DNA of 64,000 nucleotides from Varanus komodoensis (lineage: Eukaryota; Chordata; Lepidosauria; Squamata; Varanidae), in NCBI RefSeq assembly GCF_004798865.1, contig NW_025335269.1:16109459-16173458 (forward strand), in the 5' to 3' direction. The notes under the pieces were generated by a model that saw only the letters and a list, made by a program, of their open reading frames with translations, did no database searches and had not been told where the DNA came from. This document shows positions 1 to 11,722 of this stretch, in pieces (the first letter of the stretch is position 1; each line of letters begins with the position of its first letter). Made by a program: the position numbers and the translations under genes.

Positions 1-3000
1 TGTCAGGACATAATGGCCTTTGGAGGATAATATCGTGGCAGGAAAGCCTTTCCTTCCTGGGCAAGCAACGGGGCAGACTGCGGGGAGTTCCCTCCGGGCA
101 GCAGGGGAAAGTGTTAATTCACCCTCGCCTGTGAGTTAGATCTGGGGCAATGCTGCTTTGCAACACGCAAAGCTGAAGATGCGCTTAATACAACCTGTGG
201 CTTGGACCTTGGGAACTGGAATGTGTGTTACCAGTGTCTTGTATGCTGCGTTGTGTTCTTTGATTCCTTTGTCTTGGGACTCTGGTATTCCTGGTATGTT
301 CCCATCCGTAGCCGGTTATGACTGCTTCCTGTTCCTGTGCTCCAACGCCTTAACGTAACTCTTGGTTCATCTGGGACAGCAACTCACGCAAGAGCAGCTT
401 AGCGGGGCGTGTTAACCGGGAGCACAATATGGGGGGGGGACGGGGGGGAGTTAGATGTCTTCCACCCATGCCAGTGCATTAATATACATACACAAACTTA
501 GTTTGTCCCTAAGATAGCAAAGTTTGAGAAAGGGCTGGTTATCCTAATTTAGCACCAAGACTAGTACTTTACTAATATGGGGGTGAGTAGTTCTTATGTG
601 AGATTCTTCATGGCAGTAACCTTAAATATTTTTTACCCTGGAGCCAGGCAGTGCCACGTGGGTCAAGCGCTGATGCGATGCATCAGAATCCTCCACAGAT
701 CACTTCAGCCCTCTCCTATTATCCCTTTCCATGTCATCCAGGCAAGGCCGCCTCTATCTTCTCCAAATAGGAAAAATCCAATGGGATCATTGAATTGGGA
801 TGATCGTTCCTCGCTAGTGCCAGAGCATTCTGATTTACTCAATGCTGCAAAGCCACCCTGTATGGGGGCAGAATGCGCTTAACTTCACCTTTTGGTTTTC
901 CCCTCCAGCATGTGCGCAGGGCTCTGCAGCTAGCCAATCACATTGCTCGTTTCTTCTTGGCCTTCTCCCCCCATGTCTAATTGGCAGATTTCTCCAACAT
1001 TCTCCTTTTTTTGGGAGCCCACTGGTGGCTGTCAAGCCTTGCAGTGAAGAAGACTAGTCTATAACAGATTTGAAGAAAAGGGAAACTGTAAAGAACAGTA
1101 ACTGCTAAGTATTCTGTGTCCCCTTATTTTTGCTCCCATCCAGTTCAAGTAAAACAATGGTGTTTAAGACAATCTGCCTTTCCCATATTGATTCGTCTGT
1201 TACAGAACTCCCAGAATATCTTCCATGGAAACAGTACTGCAGAGGGTTTTTACACTAGTCAGGCCTGTTGGGGTTGTAATAGTGCCCTCTAAAAACAGAA
1301 TGCAACACATTTCTGCAGTTGCACTTTGCAAGAGAAGCTTTGCAGTAAACACAGCACATAAAAAGATTGTAAAGTTGGCCCTTGGGCATTGATTAAACTG
1401 GGACTAATCTCCAGACAAAGCACCACTAACACAAACCAAGAAAAAAAGATATAACAATACTCAAACTCACAGCAGAATGCATTTGCTAAAACATTTTTCC
1501 TTGATCATGCTTGAAATAAAGTGCAAGGATATTATTGTGACCTTTGTCAGGGAAAACCTTTCCAGCACATCCAATGTAGAACTATGGGTAAGTTGTCAGC
1601 AAAGAACTACTCCACCATTTTGGCTGTGTGGTTTGCCTAGCTCTAAGCTAGCAGTGGTTTATAATAACCTGTTATATTATAGCTGACTGTAGGAATAGAG
1701 GCTTCTTAGATGCCAACACGTATTCATGGGGTTTACAATAGGGATAAACGTGGCAGGAGCAGCAAAGCATAGGTTATACTTCTGCTGCGTAGGGAAATGC
1801 TCTGTAATCTAGAGAAACAGCCTGTTAAGAATTCCTAGAGTATATGCATGAAGCTTGGCATGAAAATAAACAATTGTAGGGAACCAAGATAAAGCCTGTT
1901 GCAGAAACACTTCATTTTGTCTGATGTTTAGCACATTTTCAATGTTAATAGAGTCACTTCCTCCTTTATGTACCCAAACAAGGGCCAACCACAATGCTCT
2001 TATAGCTCAACTGCAACATATTCTTTTTTTTTTTTAATGATGAGTTGTCATACCTTCCCTGAAAGAGTCCTAGGCATTTCTTCCTGCAAAACTGCTACAT
2101 ATTGTACTTCTGGTTTGAATCTTAATAGTTACATAATACTTGAGGAGCCAATCTTAACTAAAAAAATTGAGGTGTTGATATAAAACTGATATAGATACAA
2201 ACTTGTGTTTAAAAACCAATTTAAATAATGCTGAAAAGATATACTTTCAAGCTCAGTATTCACCATACTCTTTGCAAAGGGTATATGAAAGAGCCACTCT
2301 CAAGTTACCAAGGGGGGAAATGGATGCAAACTATTTCAGAAATTGCAACAGCATGTACAAAAAAAGTAGTTTTTGCCACTGTAGAAAATGTTCAGGCTTC
2401 AAATATTTTCTGGTCAACTAGGTCTGGTGGGAAAATACCCATATATGTTGTGAAAGGCAAACAAAGCCTTTTGATTAAATAAAGTTTCTCAAGAAAATAA
2501 TGTTTCAAGAAAAGAAAGTGTATGAAACAATGTGGAATGGAATGTCACTACAGATAAAGAAGAAACAGAGTGTTAAGGTTGTGGTGCAGCTTGAAATTTA
2601 GGACTCATGCTCTTTATGTCTAATTGAGGAAATTTTCATTGAACTTGCTATGTATTGATGGGTCTATAACCCTTGTTTTATAAATTCTTTTGCTTTTATG
2701 TACACTGGCAGAGTTGGATGTCAACTTTGGGTGATATCTGCTATCCCATGTGCATGGTTCTGAATAAAGATCCTCCGTCGGTTTCATCTCTCTCTCACCT
2801 ACAATTGCTGCTCTGCATTATTAAACCACCCTACTTGGAGAAACCTAAACAGAGAGTGAAGGGTTTTTTTTCTTCCAGACTGCCAGCAAAATGGGAGGAT
2901 TTTTACTCAAATAAAAATGAAATACAAGCACATACTAAATTAGCTTGGACAAACATTTAATTTGCTCGCCTCCCCATTTAAGACATGCAGTGTGTGTGCG

Positions 3001-3456
3001 TTTCCTGAAAACAAGTGTCAACATGTTGATAAGTGTCATATGATTCCTTCCCCAGAACAGTCATCTCTTTGCAAAGTTGCTTTCGTCAATTTTGTTCATT
3101 CTACTCTTGCAACACAAGGAGCTTAAGAACTGGAGTGCTCGAAGGTAGGAGAGAAGTCCAGAAGTTTCAAATTGCCAAAAGAAAGGAAAGAGAAGAACAG
3201 TGCTGTGAGTGCCCATTTATTTCATTGCTCTTAAATATAATACCATCTGTTACACTTATGTTGAAAAATCTAGGGCACAGTTTGTAGCTAGCTGGGGAAA
3301 GCTAGGAGTTTTGAGAGTTTTTCTGTCAAAGTATGCCTCAAACTATCCTTAATGGGAAGGTGTTCTAGTTAGACTTCAGAACTATTTTATTACTATTATT
3401 ATTATTACAGAAGCATTTTTTACACCAAGAGCTAAAGTGTATGACAATCGTTATAC

Positions 3457-3532
3457 ACTTTATAGCACTCTGTAGGTACCTCAATGTGAGGTACTCTGTG
3501 AGACTTTATAGCACTCTGTAGGTACCTCAATG
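3457..3532. repeat. Short tandem duplication
   Basis: Two identical 30-base copies lie at 3457-3486 and 3503-3532, a period of 46 bases. Identity between the copies points to a fairly recent local duplication. Confidence 0.85.
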
Positions 3533-3569
3533 GCTGTTGCAAAGAAGGAAGGAAGGAACCTATTCTCAC

Positions 3570-3835
3570 TCATCTCAAACTGTGGGACATGGAACAATGG
3601 ATTAAACTACAATACACCAGATGCAAGCTAGACACAAGGAAGAATTTTCTGACTGAAAGCAGCATGACAGTGGAACCAGCAGCCAAGAGAGGTTGTGTGC
3701 TCTTCCACATTAACATTCAAGAAGCAATTAAACAATTACCTGAGTGGGATGGTGTAAACTGGTGTCCTGCAACAGCAGGGGGTTGGACTTGGTGGCCTTC
3801 TTGGCCCCTTCTGACTCAACTATTCTACGATTCTT
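3570..3835 (+). repeat. CR1-clade LINE 3' end
   Basis: The stretch follows the familiar CR1 3' pattern: an antisense-free fragment of the C-terminal coding part (a hydrophilic stretch corresponding to the 'RKNFL' region), then 'caacagcagggggttggac', then a terminus close to the ATTCTATGATTCT motif at 3822-3834. It is on the plus strand and 5'-truncated. The motif match is seen directly; the family call is by memory. Confidence 0.7.
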
Positions 3836-3959
3836 GCCTGAATATTAGGACAGCTGATGGTAGGAAATTCAAATTCAATATACTACTATATATTATTGAA
3901 AAATGTCCCAGATGGCCATTCAGATAAATACAATCCGTGCTAGTTTAAACAGAGAAGAG

Positions 3960-4018
3960 TCCTACGGCTCCCAGCATGCCCCTGCCATCAGTATTTAGGC
4001 ATACTGGGAGTTGTAGGA
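3960..4018. repeat. Foldback (inverted) repeat with ZNF143-like arms
   Basis: A 22-base left arm at 3960-3981 pairs imperfectly with a right arm at 3997-4018, around a 15-base loop. The arms carry CTCCCAGCATGCC and its complement, resembling the ACTACAA-TCCCAGCATGC motif bound by ZNF143 and also found in termini of vertebrate DNA transposons. It may be the remnant of a small foldback element. Confidence 0.6.
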
Positions 4019-4038
4019 TGCCTTTCTGTTTCAATATA

Positions 4039-4409
4039 CAGTGGTACCTTGGCTCACGAACACCTCAGTTCATGACGAAATCAGGCCGTGAACAGAAATT
4101 TCTGAAAAATTTTGCCTCAGGTTGCAAACTCCACATCGGGTGACAATCACAGGCATGCTGGGAGAAGGGAGACGGGAGACACCCCCAAAGCGCGCCCGCG
4201 ATCGTGCCCGTTTTCCCTCCCTGAGCACACCCACAATCTCCCCACCCCAGCACACCCAGTTCAAATTTTTGTGATTTAAAAAAAATGGCTACAGAACAGA
4301 TTGACTTTATTTACATTGAACCTGATGGGGAAATTTGACTTGGCTCATGACCAGTTTGGGTCATTACCAGTACTGGAACGGATTAAATTCATCAGCCAAG
4401 ATACCATTG
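4039..4409. mobile_element. Non-autonomous Tc1/mariner-type DNA transposon
   Basis: The 371-base element is bounded by TA dinucleotides at 4037-4038 and 4410-4411. Its termini are inverted repeats: CAGTGGTACCTTGGCTCACGA at the left pairs with the complement of the right end TCAGCCAAGATACCATTG with few mismatches. TA target duplication plus such termini fits the Tc1/mariner superfamily. There is no transposase frame. The core at about 4185-4215 is strikingly CpG-rich compared with its surroundings. Confidence 0.75.
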
Positions 4410-4867
4410 TACTGTATATGGAATTGCACCATTAGTTTCTATAACTGCTGGTACCCGCACAAATCTGGCAAATGAGGGAATACTTAGTGGCTCTCCTATG
4501 GCTGGACACTGCCTCCTGGAGCTCCTGTAAAGGGCAAGAAAAAGAAAATCCCAGACTCATGAGTGCCTGCAACTGACATGGACATATTGGTATTAATGTT
4601 TCAGCCCAACACAGTTCTGGTGCCTCCATCTTAAGCAATCTTACCTAGCAATTCAAAATCTTTTATTTCCAAAAGGGTAAGTGAAAGGTGGTGGATTGCT
4701 CAGCATAAAAAAGGAGGAAACCCTTTCCCAACTTTTGATTTATCTTTTCCTGTTCTTCAAGGAATATTTGGGTACTCACATTATGATACATACAGAAGGA
4801 GCGGGGAGAATCCTTTCCCTTGGAGGAACATTCCTATACCTCCTAGACATTGCTCAAGGAGAACAGG

Positions 4868-4899
4868 ATGAGAGGGAGAGGGAGAGGGAGAGGAGAGGA
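4868..4899. repeat. GAGAGG simple repeat
   Basis: A purine-only run of GAGAGG-type units, ordinary low-complexity sequence. Confidence 0.85.
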
Positions 4900-5924
4900 T
4901 GAGCACAAGCCTCCAAATTCAGAAACTTACTCTTTTCTCCATAGCATTTTGCCCTTATTGCTACTTCTTTGTTTTTTGTGGGAACAGCTGGTAAAGGTGC
5001 AGACGATCACAGAGTTTGACAAATATATCGCTGATCTAGTTAAACCACTATGTTCTAATGTTTACATGCGAGTCATCAATATGTTTTATGGATATATGCG
5101 CATACAACAGCAAAGCTGATGATACTGTGTATGCACAGAAACTTTTACATGGGAGGGGAAGGGTGAACCTAAGTGAGAAATGAGGTGTGTCTTAGTATTA
5201 ATGTCAATACATGCCATCCACACCAGTTATATTCATTGTCCATGTGACTTCTTCAATAGCTTCTGAGCTACTTTATTTGAGCCATACTTCAAATATGCTG
5301 GTGACATTTGAAATGTATCAGCCAATATTCCCCTGGAATGTATGGCTCTTCATTACAAATACACATACCAGATGTAAAAGCTGGCACTGAAAGTGACTTT
5401 TTGCCTCACAAAACTGATACAGAATGCTGCACTTTAGCTTCAAGCTAAAGTAGCATGCAGTAGTAGATTGTGAATTTGCAGCCTTTCCAAAGGGGGGGGG
5501 AGAGAAATAGTTCTTTAAAATATTTTATAGCTTATTTATATCTAAACTAATTTTAATCCCATCTTCTTGCAAAATGGAATTTAAAAAGTTTACAATAGAA
5601 AATAAGTATCAGCTGCAGTATATGACTTTGCTCTAAATCAACATTTAATAGCATTCCTTTTCGTGGTGTGTGAATCTTGTTGTGTCACTTCTTTTGTAGA
5701 TTCTGTGCTGACTTTTTTCACTGCTGTTTTTGTGCTTCCAGAGGGATGCCAGTTGACTAAGACAAAGTTCTCCTCATTGATACTGGCTGTGGACAGGATC
5801 AGAACAGTTGTTGAAGTTTTAGCAGAGTTAAATTTATTTCCTTCTTTCCTACAGCCACTGTTTTGGAATACTTAAGAGGAAAATTCTGCTGGCTAGGAGG
5901 ATGGGAAAGAAGGCAACATTGGGG

Positions 5925-6105
5925 AAACAGTTAGAAAACTAACTTTGCTGCCCCCTCTTCCTGGCAGCAGCTCCTCCAGCCTCCTGTAAGTGCTACACAG
6001 AGGGCTGGGGACTCTGCTGAATTAGGTGCAGAAGAGATCCCTGAAAATCAGGTAGAGGGACACTCTCAGTGGAAAATGAATCCTGGATCCAAACCTTAAA
6101 ATGCT
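5925..6105. repeat. Dispersed repeat of unknown family, copy A
   Basis: This segment aligns by eye with two other places in the window (about 12735-12958 and 23735-23950). Shared blocks are the CAGCTCCTCCAGCCTCC block, the GCTGAAT block, the AAATCAGGTAGAG block and the final TGGATCC block. I do not recognise the family. Confidence 0.55.
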
Positions 6106-6660
6106 GGGGTTTGCTAGGTAATTTGTCCCACAACCAGCTGCAGAGTGTGCCACGTGCCATTTTGAATACATAACTCCCAGTGGGGTTGTGGCATGTTGTC
6201 CAAGCTCAGCTCTTGCTGGTAATACGAGTATTGAAGCAATGCTAGCATAGCTGGGCAACAAACAGAGGAATGTTTAACCCTTGGTTAACTCCCAGTGATC
6301 AGAAACAGGCGACATGGCACAGTCACATTCCAAGTTGCATATTAAGATTGGAGCCTGGCACACCATGGCTAAATAACCTACAGTGACTCCGGTGTGTTAT
6401 GCAAAGTAGGCTCAAATAGACTTATTCCCAGGCAAGGGGGAATAGGACTGCAGTCTGTCTTATTTCCATTTAGTATTTTCTCATGTACCTTTTGTACTAG
6501 CAGCACTGACCATGTTACATCTGTTACCATTTTGTCATTGGTATGAATTTTCCTCCTGTATTCTTGCTTTCCTTTTTATAATTCTTAATTATGTGTATCC
6601 CTCTTCTCATCACTGCTTCTCTACCCTGCATTAATGACAAGTTATTATTTCCACAGAAGG

Positions 6661-9600
6661 ATGGAAGCTACTTGCTCAAGTAGTGAACTGCCAGAAGCCA
6701 GGAAGGCAACAGTAATAAAAATGCTACATTTGCTACCTGCTGTGAGTAATTTGCTTAGTATTTATTTGTTACATTTATATCCTGTATTCTGAGGAACCCA
6801 GTATCTAATAATCCTTCTCTCTGTTTATCCTCTGAGACTGAAGAGAGTCGTGACTGCATCCAGATCCAACCCACTGTATTTTTGCATTTAATCAGCACTC
6901 ACCTAGGAGACTCTGTAGAAGGCCAAAGCAGGATGGAAATATTCAAAAAATAAGCTGAAAATGGATGTGCCAGTCTATTTGTGTCACATGTCACTTCTGA
7001 ATGGGTAACACTGCCAGCTGACTGACACAGGTCACATCTTCATTTAGAAATTTTACCTTGCATGGCTATAAAAGCATAAATTGCTTCAAGAAAAAAAATC
7101 AGATAAAATACTAAAATACATGTTGTAACAGTTACTTAACAACAGTACAATTCCAGTTGCACAAAAGTGTGCATTGTGCACAAATAGGCTGCACAAATAA
7201 CAAGTAATAAAAACCAACAAGGTGCTTTGAAAGCTTTTAGCTCAATACAAGCCCTCTCCTTCCACAGCCATGAATACTGAAGAAACATCCTCTTGCCAGA
7301 ACTGCAGTTTAGGCCTGAAATCTGTAAAATTAGGGATAATCCCAGGCCACAGGCCTTCTCCTTCCTGAGGAGGCTGTCTTGCCACTGACCAGGCTGACTC
7401 ACTAGTCTGCCTCTTCTGTGCATGATTTCATGGAAACAGATCCACTTGGGCTATATATGTGTTAGCCCTGTTCTATCCCATTTCCACATCAATGTGATGG
7501 GTTTAAAAATAATAAATATACATTTCTAAACAAATTGGGCACTATCCTACAGTGTCATCCTAGCGATGCAAATTATACTATGCTCATGTAAGGGACCTGT
7601 AGCACAATGCCAGTAGCGTTAGCCAATGCAACAGAATTCCATGGAAAACCCATCACGTAACCTAAGGCAACTGCCATTGGGCTAAATGGCTAGACATCCA
7701 TAATGCTAGTGCAATTTAATTTTCAGTAGTGGCATGACACTGCTTATTTTCTCTCAAAATACACATTTTAATGCATGTTAATACTTTTTGTAATGATGAA
7801 TTGCATCAAAGCCTGCAAGATGTACGTACTTAATGTCCTGTCGGTCTGATATAGACTGCAATTTCTCCTGAGCAAAACCATGTAGGTGCTCTGCAGCATC
7901 CAGAACAAACTGCTTATGCAGTAAAAATGTTACGCAGTGGCAGAATGATAAATGATAAAATGCTACACTGTTAATTCAGGAGTACTTGACTAACCATGAA
8001 GAAGGAATAAGGTCTTCTGCAAGTAGTATACACGATTGGCCTGTTTTTGTCCTTGGGTATGTTCCTACAGTTTTATAAATCAACATAATGAGGGATTTAT
8101 GGATGGACTTCAGATTATGAATGAGTAACCATGATAACATTGCAGGGAAAATTCTAACTATTCTGTCAAGTTTTTCAGGACCAATGGGTCATTCTTACTG
8201 CTACCAATTCCATAAATGCTAGGGGAAGTAAAGACTGATTGTTACTATAAAAAATTTCCTGCTGATTTGCTATAGGTTTCCATAAGATTTTGCAGGTGGC
8301 CCTTACAATTTCTTCTTTGCAGATAATTCAGGTCATAACTGCAATTGCCATTATTGTAACTGGCTGTTTTGGAGAAGCTGGAATTGGTACACCCTGGTGG
8401 TCTGGAAGCATGGTAAGATAATTGAGCATTGATGGCTGATAATTTATAATTAAATAACAATAATTATAGCTTATAATTAAAAGTAATATCCCATTGCTGT
8501 TTGTTTGTTTGATCTCTACTGCCCATTAACCAAGATGGTATGGAAAATGAGAAGCTGTTATAAATGGAGGTCCAGCTCCAGGATACTACCTTATATTGAC
8601 CTAGCCCCATGGTCTCCTTACCCAGTAATGCCTACTGAGCCTAGCAGCAGCTCTTCAGGATGTCAATCAGACCTGTGCTCCCTGAGAAACTTTCCACTCA
8701 AGCATGGACAACCTTAGTCTTGGGGGGCCAAAAGCAGCACTCCTGGGGTTCCAGTACAGTAATCCAGGACTCCCCAGATAGAGACAACTTCTTCTAACCA
8801 CCAACTTGTTGCTTCCCAGCTTTTGTGCAATTCCCCCCACCCAAAGAACATTACAATTCCGTTCTGATGGCTCAGTTACTGGTCATAATTTGCCATAGGC
8901 TGATATGTTTGGCTTAATCTCCCTTTCCTTTGCTCCCTCACCCTGGCTTTAGCACCACACAGTATAGAACGTGCCCCCCAAGAGGGTGTCTAAAATGGTA
9001 TTCAGCTATCAGGCTGAAAGAGGGTGCTTTAAGCGAAAATGCCAGGAATTGGACCTGAGACTTTATACATACAAAGCATGTACTGTGTTACTGATCTATG
9101 GCTCTCTGCAAATTCAGCTACAAACCTCTGTGAACACTGCCTGTTTACATAGTTAGGAATTTTAACATGCAAAATATAATGAGGGAAAACAGTTGTCTTC
9201 TTCCTGCAGTTCGTGATATCTGGCTCCTCAGTTCTCATACTGATCTGGATGAAGCAGACACTATTTTGGGTAAGAGTCTTCGATTAGAAAGGTTCTTAAA
9301 CACACTGTAGTCCTCAGATTGCTCCACCAAGCACAGACACTGTGGGAAAAAATGGAACCTGGCAGACCTTCAGAATCAGGCTAGAAATGTCCTGTGAACA
9401 CATGTCCACTGAGTTTTCAAAGAGTTTGTTCCCCTTCAAGTACTCCAACTAAGTTAGAAATACTTGTTTTCTTTTAAAATGATAATCTGAGCATTATAAA
9501 TTGGAGGTAGAGATCACTCCAAATTTCTGACGTTAGAGGAAGAAAAATATGTCATTCAAAATATTTAAAATTTAAAACATTGTTTAAATTTAAATATTGG

Positions 9601-11722
9601 GACATGTCATGTTTTTTTGTGTTAGAGACCATTACACTGTACTTCTGCTATCCGTTTTTTATGCCAGGACTCAAACCTGAAATATACACTTCGAGAATAA
9701 GGGAGGGTTACCTGGTGCTTTGGGATGCCCCTCTGTCTATAAATAAAGCATCATTAGTTTAAATCCATTGTGAAATCCTCTCCTCCTGTGTCTGCCCATA
9801 AACCCTTAATATCTATAGCATCCAAGCATATATTCTTGCACATGTCTGCTCCCCTTTTGCTAACATGCCTGATCCACCTTTTGCCTGGACCCCTGCAACA
9901 TATTTTAATGTATTGTGTATTTTATTTGATGTCGTAAGCCGCTCCGAGGCTTCAGCAAGGGGCGGCATAGAAATGTTTTAATAAAATAAATAAAATAAAT
10001 AAATATTCTTTGGCTTCTCCTACTTGCATTTCCCTGCATTACTGGGAATCTCTCTCTGCTCCCTTGGCCCACTCTTTCCTTTAGTGACTAAAGTTTAGTC
10101 CTTCCTTTTCATTGCCTTGTCTATTCCTCCCCAGTACCACAAGTCACCCTCTCCCTGACATCTGTCTCTCTAAATCCTGATCTCCTTTCTGTGTTCTCCC
10201 ATTGCTGGCAGAACAGTTTCTTCTGCTTCATAACTTGTGTACCTTTCACTTCCGCTTTTGTCTTACAAGCTGTAATCTTCCGTTTTCATTTTAATGGGGA
10301 GAAATTCTGTTTGAGCAGTACACAAATTTCTGAATATCTCCTGACATTTCAGAGCAGCAAAGGAAATGATGGTTACAGGATTCTATGCATATGGAAAATC
10401 ACACCTTTTTCTCCCTCCTTTAGGAAAGATGTGCCTTTGTTACTACAGTTCTTAGCACAATAGTATCTGTGCTGGCTGTCATCCTTTATTCTCTGGAATT
10501 TGCACTGGCCACATTGCCTCAGAACCCTTTTCCTCACCAAGGAATCAGTGTAAGCACCTCCCCTTGTATGAGATTTATGACAGCTCTACTTTTTGTTCAA
10601 TGGTTTTGTTTTTTAATACACCTTATGTTTCTCAGGATGAATATTGTATGAAACTTGCATCCTTGGTACATATTTCAAATTAAATGCATGCCCAGGGAAA
10701 TCCAGAGAGCACTGAACTGCTCATTGGTACCTTTTGTTAAGAGGCATTGTGCCTTTGTTCATTAGAAGACAAGAAGAAATCCAGTAGATGCCCCTTTCCC
10801 AATTACTTTACTAGTATACCTGGAAAAATAGACTTTCTCTCAAAAACCACAAAGCGGCAAACCAGGCTTTTTCTAGAAGCTTTGCTTCAAAACATGGGCA
10901 ACTGCTATCACAAAACACTTTCATGAGAACTTAGGGCTTGGTTGGCTTGGTTGTCCTTTTTGAACCACTACATTGTATTCACAGTCAAAATAGCAAAAGG
11001 GTGGCTTTTGACTCCTCTCCGTAGATTTATTAAATTTGTTTTAAAAGCCATCTGTTAGCATCATGATTGTTTAGATATTAAATCATCCTTTCTGATGTCT
11101 CCTGGATGTTTTGGTCAACAAATCGCAGAACTCCTGAACATTGGCCATATCAGCTGTGATGGACAGGAGTAGAAGTCCAAAACATCTGGAAGGCACCAGG
11201 TTGGAGAAGGCTATGCTTGAGGAATTATCATGTGAAGAATTATCAACATTAGTGATCTTGAATCAAAGCATAATCTTGTTTAAATACTAACAATCCAGCA
11301 AAATGAAAGTAAAACGTGTTTAGGGGTGGGCGTAACTCTTAGGAAGAGTAGCAAATACAAGTATAAATAATAGTATAACTAAATGGTAATAATAATTATC
11401 TATGTTATAGGATTGCTGTAAGATTTCATGAGATTAAAAATGGCTAACTACCATTCTAAATAATAGGAATAAAGCAGGTTTAACTTCTAAATAAATATGA
11501 TCATTATATCAATTAGCTACCACAAATTGTTACCACAAATAGAATATAGTTTGTATAATATTTAATAAAGGCTTTTTCTTATCTTTCTTTCCCTAGGACA
11601 CACGCTTGGCACGTCACTACAAAATAGTTACAGCTCTACTTGCCCTAACATCCTTTAATCTTGGAATATGTTCTTGGATTTTGAGCGTTCTACGAAAAGT
11701 TAAGGAGACACCTAAGCACTGA
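6661..11722 (+). CDS. Small four-helix membrane protein, CD20-like (MS4A/TMEM176-type)
   Basis: Five coding exons join with every junction in phase 0: 6661-6741, 8323-8412, 9210-9269, 10424-10549 and 11597-11722, each with AG acceptors and GT donors. The product is 160 residues. Four hydrophobic helices are visible: about 28-45 (IIQVITAIAIIVTG), 56-74 (GSMFVISGSSVLILIW), 79-104 (AFVTTVLSTIVSVLAVILY) and 129-150 (IVTALLALTSFNLGICSW). The short N-terminus and basic C-terminus (LRKVKETPKH) would both be cytosolic. The WWSGSMFVISGS segment before helix 2 resembles the W-x-G-x-x-F-I-I-S-G signature of the CD20-like family (MS4A, TMEM176), and the helix-per-exon layout also fits. The loop between helices 3 and 4 is short and has no cysteine. 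ATG 6661 is chosen because a clear acceptor lies four bases upstream, implying an upstream non-coding exon. I cannot name an orthologue; a TMEM212-like protein is an alternative. Gene reality is well supported, family less so. Confidence 0.75.
6742..8322. other. Intron 1 of the four-helix membrane gene
   Basis: Bounded by a GTGAGT donor and a polypyrimidine-CAG acceptor. No exon or clear repeat was recognised inside. Confidence 0.7.
8413..11596. other. Introns 2-4 of the four-helix membrane gene
   Basis: Introns lie at 8413-9209, 9270-10423 and 10550-11596. Intron 3 carries a LINE-type tail (listed). Intron 4 holds at about 11125-11215 a degraded palindromic fragment of the 'CATCTGGA / CTCC' type common in squamate hAT-derived repeats. 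Nothing else was recognised. Confidence 0.65.
9900..10012 (+). repeat. LINE-derived 3' tail with AAATAAAT repeats
   Basis: The motif 'taagccgctccgag ... ggcggcatagaaat' followed by AAATAAAT units is a recurrent tail in this window (also at 41845, 44890 and 53790, minus strand). It looks like the 3' end of a CR1/L2-clade LINE or a SINE sharing that tail. The exact family is uncertain. Confidence 0.5.

Larger units (their letters stand above)
1..6656. other. Intergenic region or 5' flank, no gene seen
   Basis: No open frame here looks like a protein I know, and no splice-bounded exon was recognised. The stretch is AT-rich vertebrate DNA with several repeats listed separately (CR1 3' end, foldback repeat, Tc1/mariner-type element, a dispersed repeat of unknown family). 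The splice acceptor just before 6657 means that an untranslated first exon of the four-helix membrane gene probably lies somewhere in this stretch, but I could not place it. Confidence 0.6.
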
